A stretch of DNA of 20,558 nt from Firmicutes bacterium CAG:646. GTDB lineage: Bacteria > Bacillota > Clostridia > Lachnospirales > Lachnospiraceae. A program made the translations under genes and the position numbers. The first letter of the stretch is position 1. Each line of letters opens with the position of its first letter. The stretch spans positions 1 to 20,558 of the forward strand of contig HF995344.1 of NCBI GenBank assembly GCA_000432335.1. The letters run 5' to 3'. Below, piece after piece: positions 19,073-20,558 of the stretch. A model generated the notes under the pieces. The model was not told the origin of the DNA. It did no database searches and was given only the letters and a program-made list of their open reading frames with translations.

Positions 19073-19118
19073 TATGGAATTTTTTTCTTGACCTCTAAAC
19101 TTTTACAACTGTTACATT

Positions 19119-19700
19119 TTATTCCTTTTTTATCACTTCTTCCTGATACGCTTCTTCCGCTTCCTCATACGATTCTACAATTCTCTCCAGATTTTTTTCC
19201 AATGCATCGCCGCCATCTAAACGAATAATTTTGCATTTCAGACAACGCAGCCACATTTCATGCTGCTGCAAGGTGCAGCCTCCGCCCCCGTGATCATATC
19301 CTGCAACCTCTTTCAGACAGATCTGATGCTTTTCATACATATCGCCGCCTTCCAAAACGCGCTCTCCAAACCTTCTTATTCCTCGTTCATGAACACGTTC
19401 CACACGGAGCTGGGCATCCGCATGCAAATGAACCACCAGATGAAAAAAAGGATCAAAATATTCATGAAAAGAATTCATGGAACCTGCCATCACAAAATGC
19501 TCGCAGTCTGCTATTGCCGCCTGTACACGGCTGATCTTCTCTGCTTTCGTGTACATTTCTGTGAAGGGAATTGGCGTATCCTGCCGCCAGATACATTCAT
19601 CAATATCTACGAACGTATATCCCAACTTTTCAGCCACCATTTTACCAAGTGTTGTCTTACCCGCGCCTGAGGAACCCATAATCATGATACCTGTTGCCAC
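19119..19700 (-). CDS. P-loop nucleoside/shikimate kinase-like protein
   Basis: 193-aa P-loop protein. The Walker A motif GSSGAGKTTLG is close to the N-terminus, followed by YTFVDIDECIWRQD, the substrate-binding part of shikimate- and adenylate-kinase-like folds, and a lid-like region RVERVHERGIRRFGER. The C-terminus is acidic and helical. I chose a GTG start at 19700 because GGAGG lies 8 nt upstream and family members begin near the P-loop; the ATG at 19739 has no site. It is a small-molecule kinase of unknown substrate, downstream of the GNAT gene on the same strand. Confidence 0.75.
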   Translation of the reverse strand: MATGIMIMGSSGAGKTTLGKMVAEKLGYTFVDIDECIWRQDTPIPFTEMYTKAEKISRVQAAIADCEHFVMAGSMNSFHEYFDPFFHLVVHLHADAQLRVERVHERGIRRFGERVLEGGDMYEKHQICLKEVAGYDHGGGGCTLQQHEMWLRCLKCKIIRLDGGDALEKNLERIVESYEEAEEAYQEEVIKKE

Positions 19701-19754
19701 CTGATGTACCTCCTTCCAGTTTGGTTCATAAAAAATCATAGTACTGATACACTA

Positions 19755-20174
19755 CTACAATGATATAGAAAGCAAATTTCCCAGGTGAATCGAAAATCCA
19801 AGTGATTGGTACATTTGTATATCACAATCCGCACTGCCAACAGTCATAGAACTTACGCCGCTTGAACGATATGCAAATTCTACAAGCTGACGCGCTATTC
19901 CTTTATGGCGAAAATCAGGGCAAACAAAAAAATCTTCAAATACACCGCTTGGCATATAATCAAAAGTGGAAAAGCCAACGGTGACTGAGCAACAGCCAAC
20001 CAAAGAATTATCTACCCATGCTCCATAAAAGAAAATTTTTTCATTACTGATTGCTTCAGCCAAACGTATTTTATCTATATCGTCAGGTACATCTTCTCCT
20101 ATTTCCACTTTATACTGTTTTTGTAACTCCCATAACATATCTATTTGAGAAGCATCAATTCTTTTGTACTCCAT
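19755..20174 (-). CDS. GNAT-family N-acetyltransferase
   Basis: 139-aa acetyltransferase using acetyl-CoA. Motif A is FFVCPDFRHKGIARQLVEFA (about 85-104), with the acetyl-CoA loop R-x-K-G-I-A; the strand before it is SLVGCCSVTV and the last part holds MYQSLGFSI, the usual C-terminal GNAT strand and loop. AAGGAG lies upstream of the ATG. Its acceptor substrate cannot be told; small free-standing GNATs often modify antibiotics, amines or proteins. Promoter at 20204-20233. Confidence 0.87.
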   Translation of the reverse strand: MEYKRIDASQIDMLWELQKQYKVEIGEDVPDDIDKIRLAEAISNEKIFFYGAWVDNSLVGCCSVTVGFSTFDYMPSGVFEDFFVCPDFRHKGIARQLVEFAYRSSGVSSMTVGSADCDIQMYQSLGFSIHLGNLLSISL

Positions 20175-20203
20175 ATATTGTCTCCTTTTATTTTTATGCT
20201 TTG

Positions 20204-20233
20204 ATTATACTGTATTCCATATCCATCCAACAA
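20204..20233 (-). promoter_or_regulatory. Promoter of the GNAT gene
   Basis: On the minus strand, TTGTTG (20228-20233), 18 nt and TATAAT (20204-20209), about 30 bp before the GNAT start. Beyond it, 20234-20417 is AT-rich and shows no gene or structure that I can support. Confidence 0.5.
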
Positions 20234-20417
20234 CTTTAATTTTTCAATACTATATCTTTTTTGACTTTTTGAAAAAATGTCACTATTTCCCCTGTCGCTT
20301 TTGCAACATTTTCTTTGGAAAATAGATCAATTTTGTTGAGAAATATTACAAAACTGCAATTCTTGAAAAAATATACATTCTAAACAATAGAATTCTAAAG
20401 AATTACTTATGAACAAC

Positions 20418-20443
20418 AAAAAAACCGCCGATAACTCGACGGT
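20418..20443 (-). terminator. Intrinsic terminator after tRNA-Trp
   Basis: On the minus strand ACCG-t-CGA pairs with TCG-g-CGGT (20424-20443) and is followed by a run of T (20418-20423). It ends the tRNA transcript. Confidence 0.75.
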
Positions 20444-20447
20444 TCAA

Positions 20448-20518
20448 CAGGGGATGAGAGAATCGAACTCCCGCTAAAAGTTTTGGAGACTTCTGTCATA
20501 CCATTTGACCAATCCCCT
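20448..20518 (-). tRNA. trnW: tRNA-Trp (anticodon CCA)
   Basis: A complete 71-nt cloverleaf on the minus strand: acceptor AGGGGAT/ATCCCCT (7 bp), D-arm GTC/GAC, anticodon stem GAAGT/ACTTT with loop CTCCAAA (anticodon CCA, reads UGG) and T-arm GGGAG/CTCTC with loop TTCGATT. The discriminator base is G, normal for tRNA-Trp, and no CCA end is encoded. The sequence upstream (20519 onward) has no recognisable gene before the window ends, so it may belong to a longer tRNA or rRNA transcript. Confidence 0.93.
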
Positions 20519-20558
20519 CTATATACCTTCAAAACTGCACATACGTTACATCCTTGCT

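Noticed and set aside
19477..19739. Longer ATG start (19739) for the P-loop protein and the rightward shadow frames
   Set aside because: No ribosome binding site at 19739, whereas GGAGG precedes the GTG at 19700; the rightward frames are antisense shadows.
20519..20558. Remnant of a 5S rRNA or another tRNA at the right edge
   Set aside because: The 40 bases show no recognisable stem or rRNA signature; they may be only spacer.

Overview
The window looks like low-to-moderate GC Firmicutes DNA, most likely Lachnospiraceae (a gut Clostridia relative). The evidence is strong AGGAGG ribosome binding sites, TTGACA/TATAAT promoters, and chromosomal genes typical of that family (mutY-sfsA, a YkuD L,D-transpeptidase with a long linker, a split ThrE exporter, tRNA-Trp). 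The assignment is an inference from gene content and style; no search was run.

Positions 1 to about 11.6 kb are one end of an integrated mobile element (prophage or phage-like integrative element). A long leftward operon (5516 down to 1) holds early genes: HTH proteins, small membrane and coiled-coil proteins, an HUH-type Rep-like nuclease, an RNase H-like protein, a D12-class adenine methyltransferase and DUF551. A regulatory region (about 4.7-6.7 kb) holds five helix-turn-helix regulators, two unannotated small genes (5630-5800 and 5786-5935) and two distinct operator families, TAC-N5-GTA and CAC-N5-GTG. An ImmA/IrrE-like peptidase gene and an OB-like protein gene follow. Four hairpins lie beside the rep gene and could form an origin.

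From 7.65 to 10.25 kb is a compact accessory module in which almost every protein is paired with an apparent small RNA. An Abi-family HEPN protein (7760-8779) sits behind its own promoter and an intrinsic terminator (leader RNA of about 70 nt). A second independent RNA of about 95 nt (8873-8968) contains two tandem hairpins whose stems differ by a compensatory base-pair change. A type I toxin-antitoxin-like unit follows (35-aa holin-like toxin 9057-9164, antisense RNA about 9230-9134). A NYN-domain PIN-like nuclease (9551-10243) again has a promoter, short RNA and terminator in front. A tyrosine integrase (10463-11575) closes the element, followed by a G-rich four-run repeat. This module is the best candidate for an undescribed RNA-controlled defence or addiction system.

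From about 11.77 kb onward the genes are chromosomal housekeeping or ordinary accessory: a PAP2 phosphatase, a GT2 glycosyltransferase, mutY, sfsA, a HAD phosphatase, an L,D-transpeptidase, a two-gene threonine/serine exporter, a P-loop kinase-like protein, a GNAT acetyltransferase and tRNA-Trp(CCA). The AT-rich 20234-20417 stretch shows nothing I can name. All RNA and operator calls rest on sequence pattern alone.
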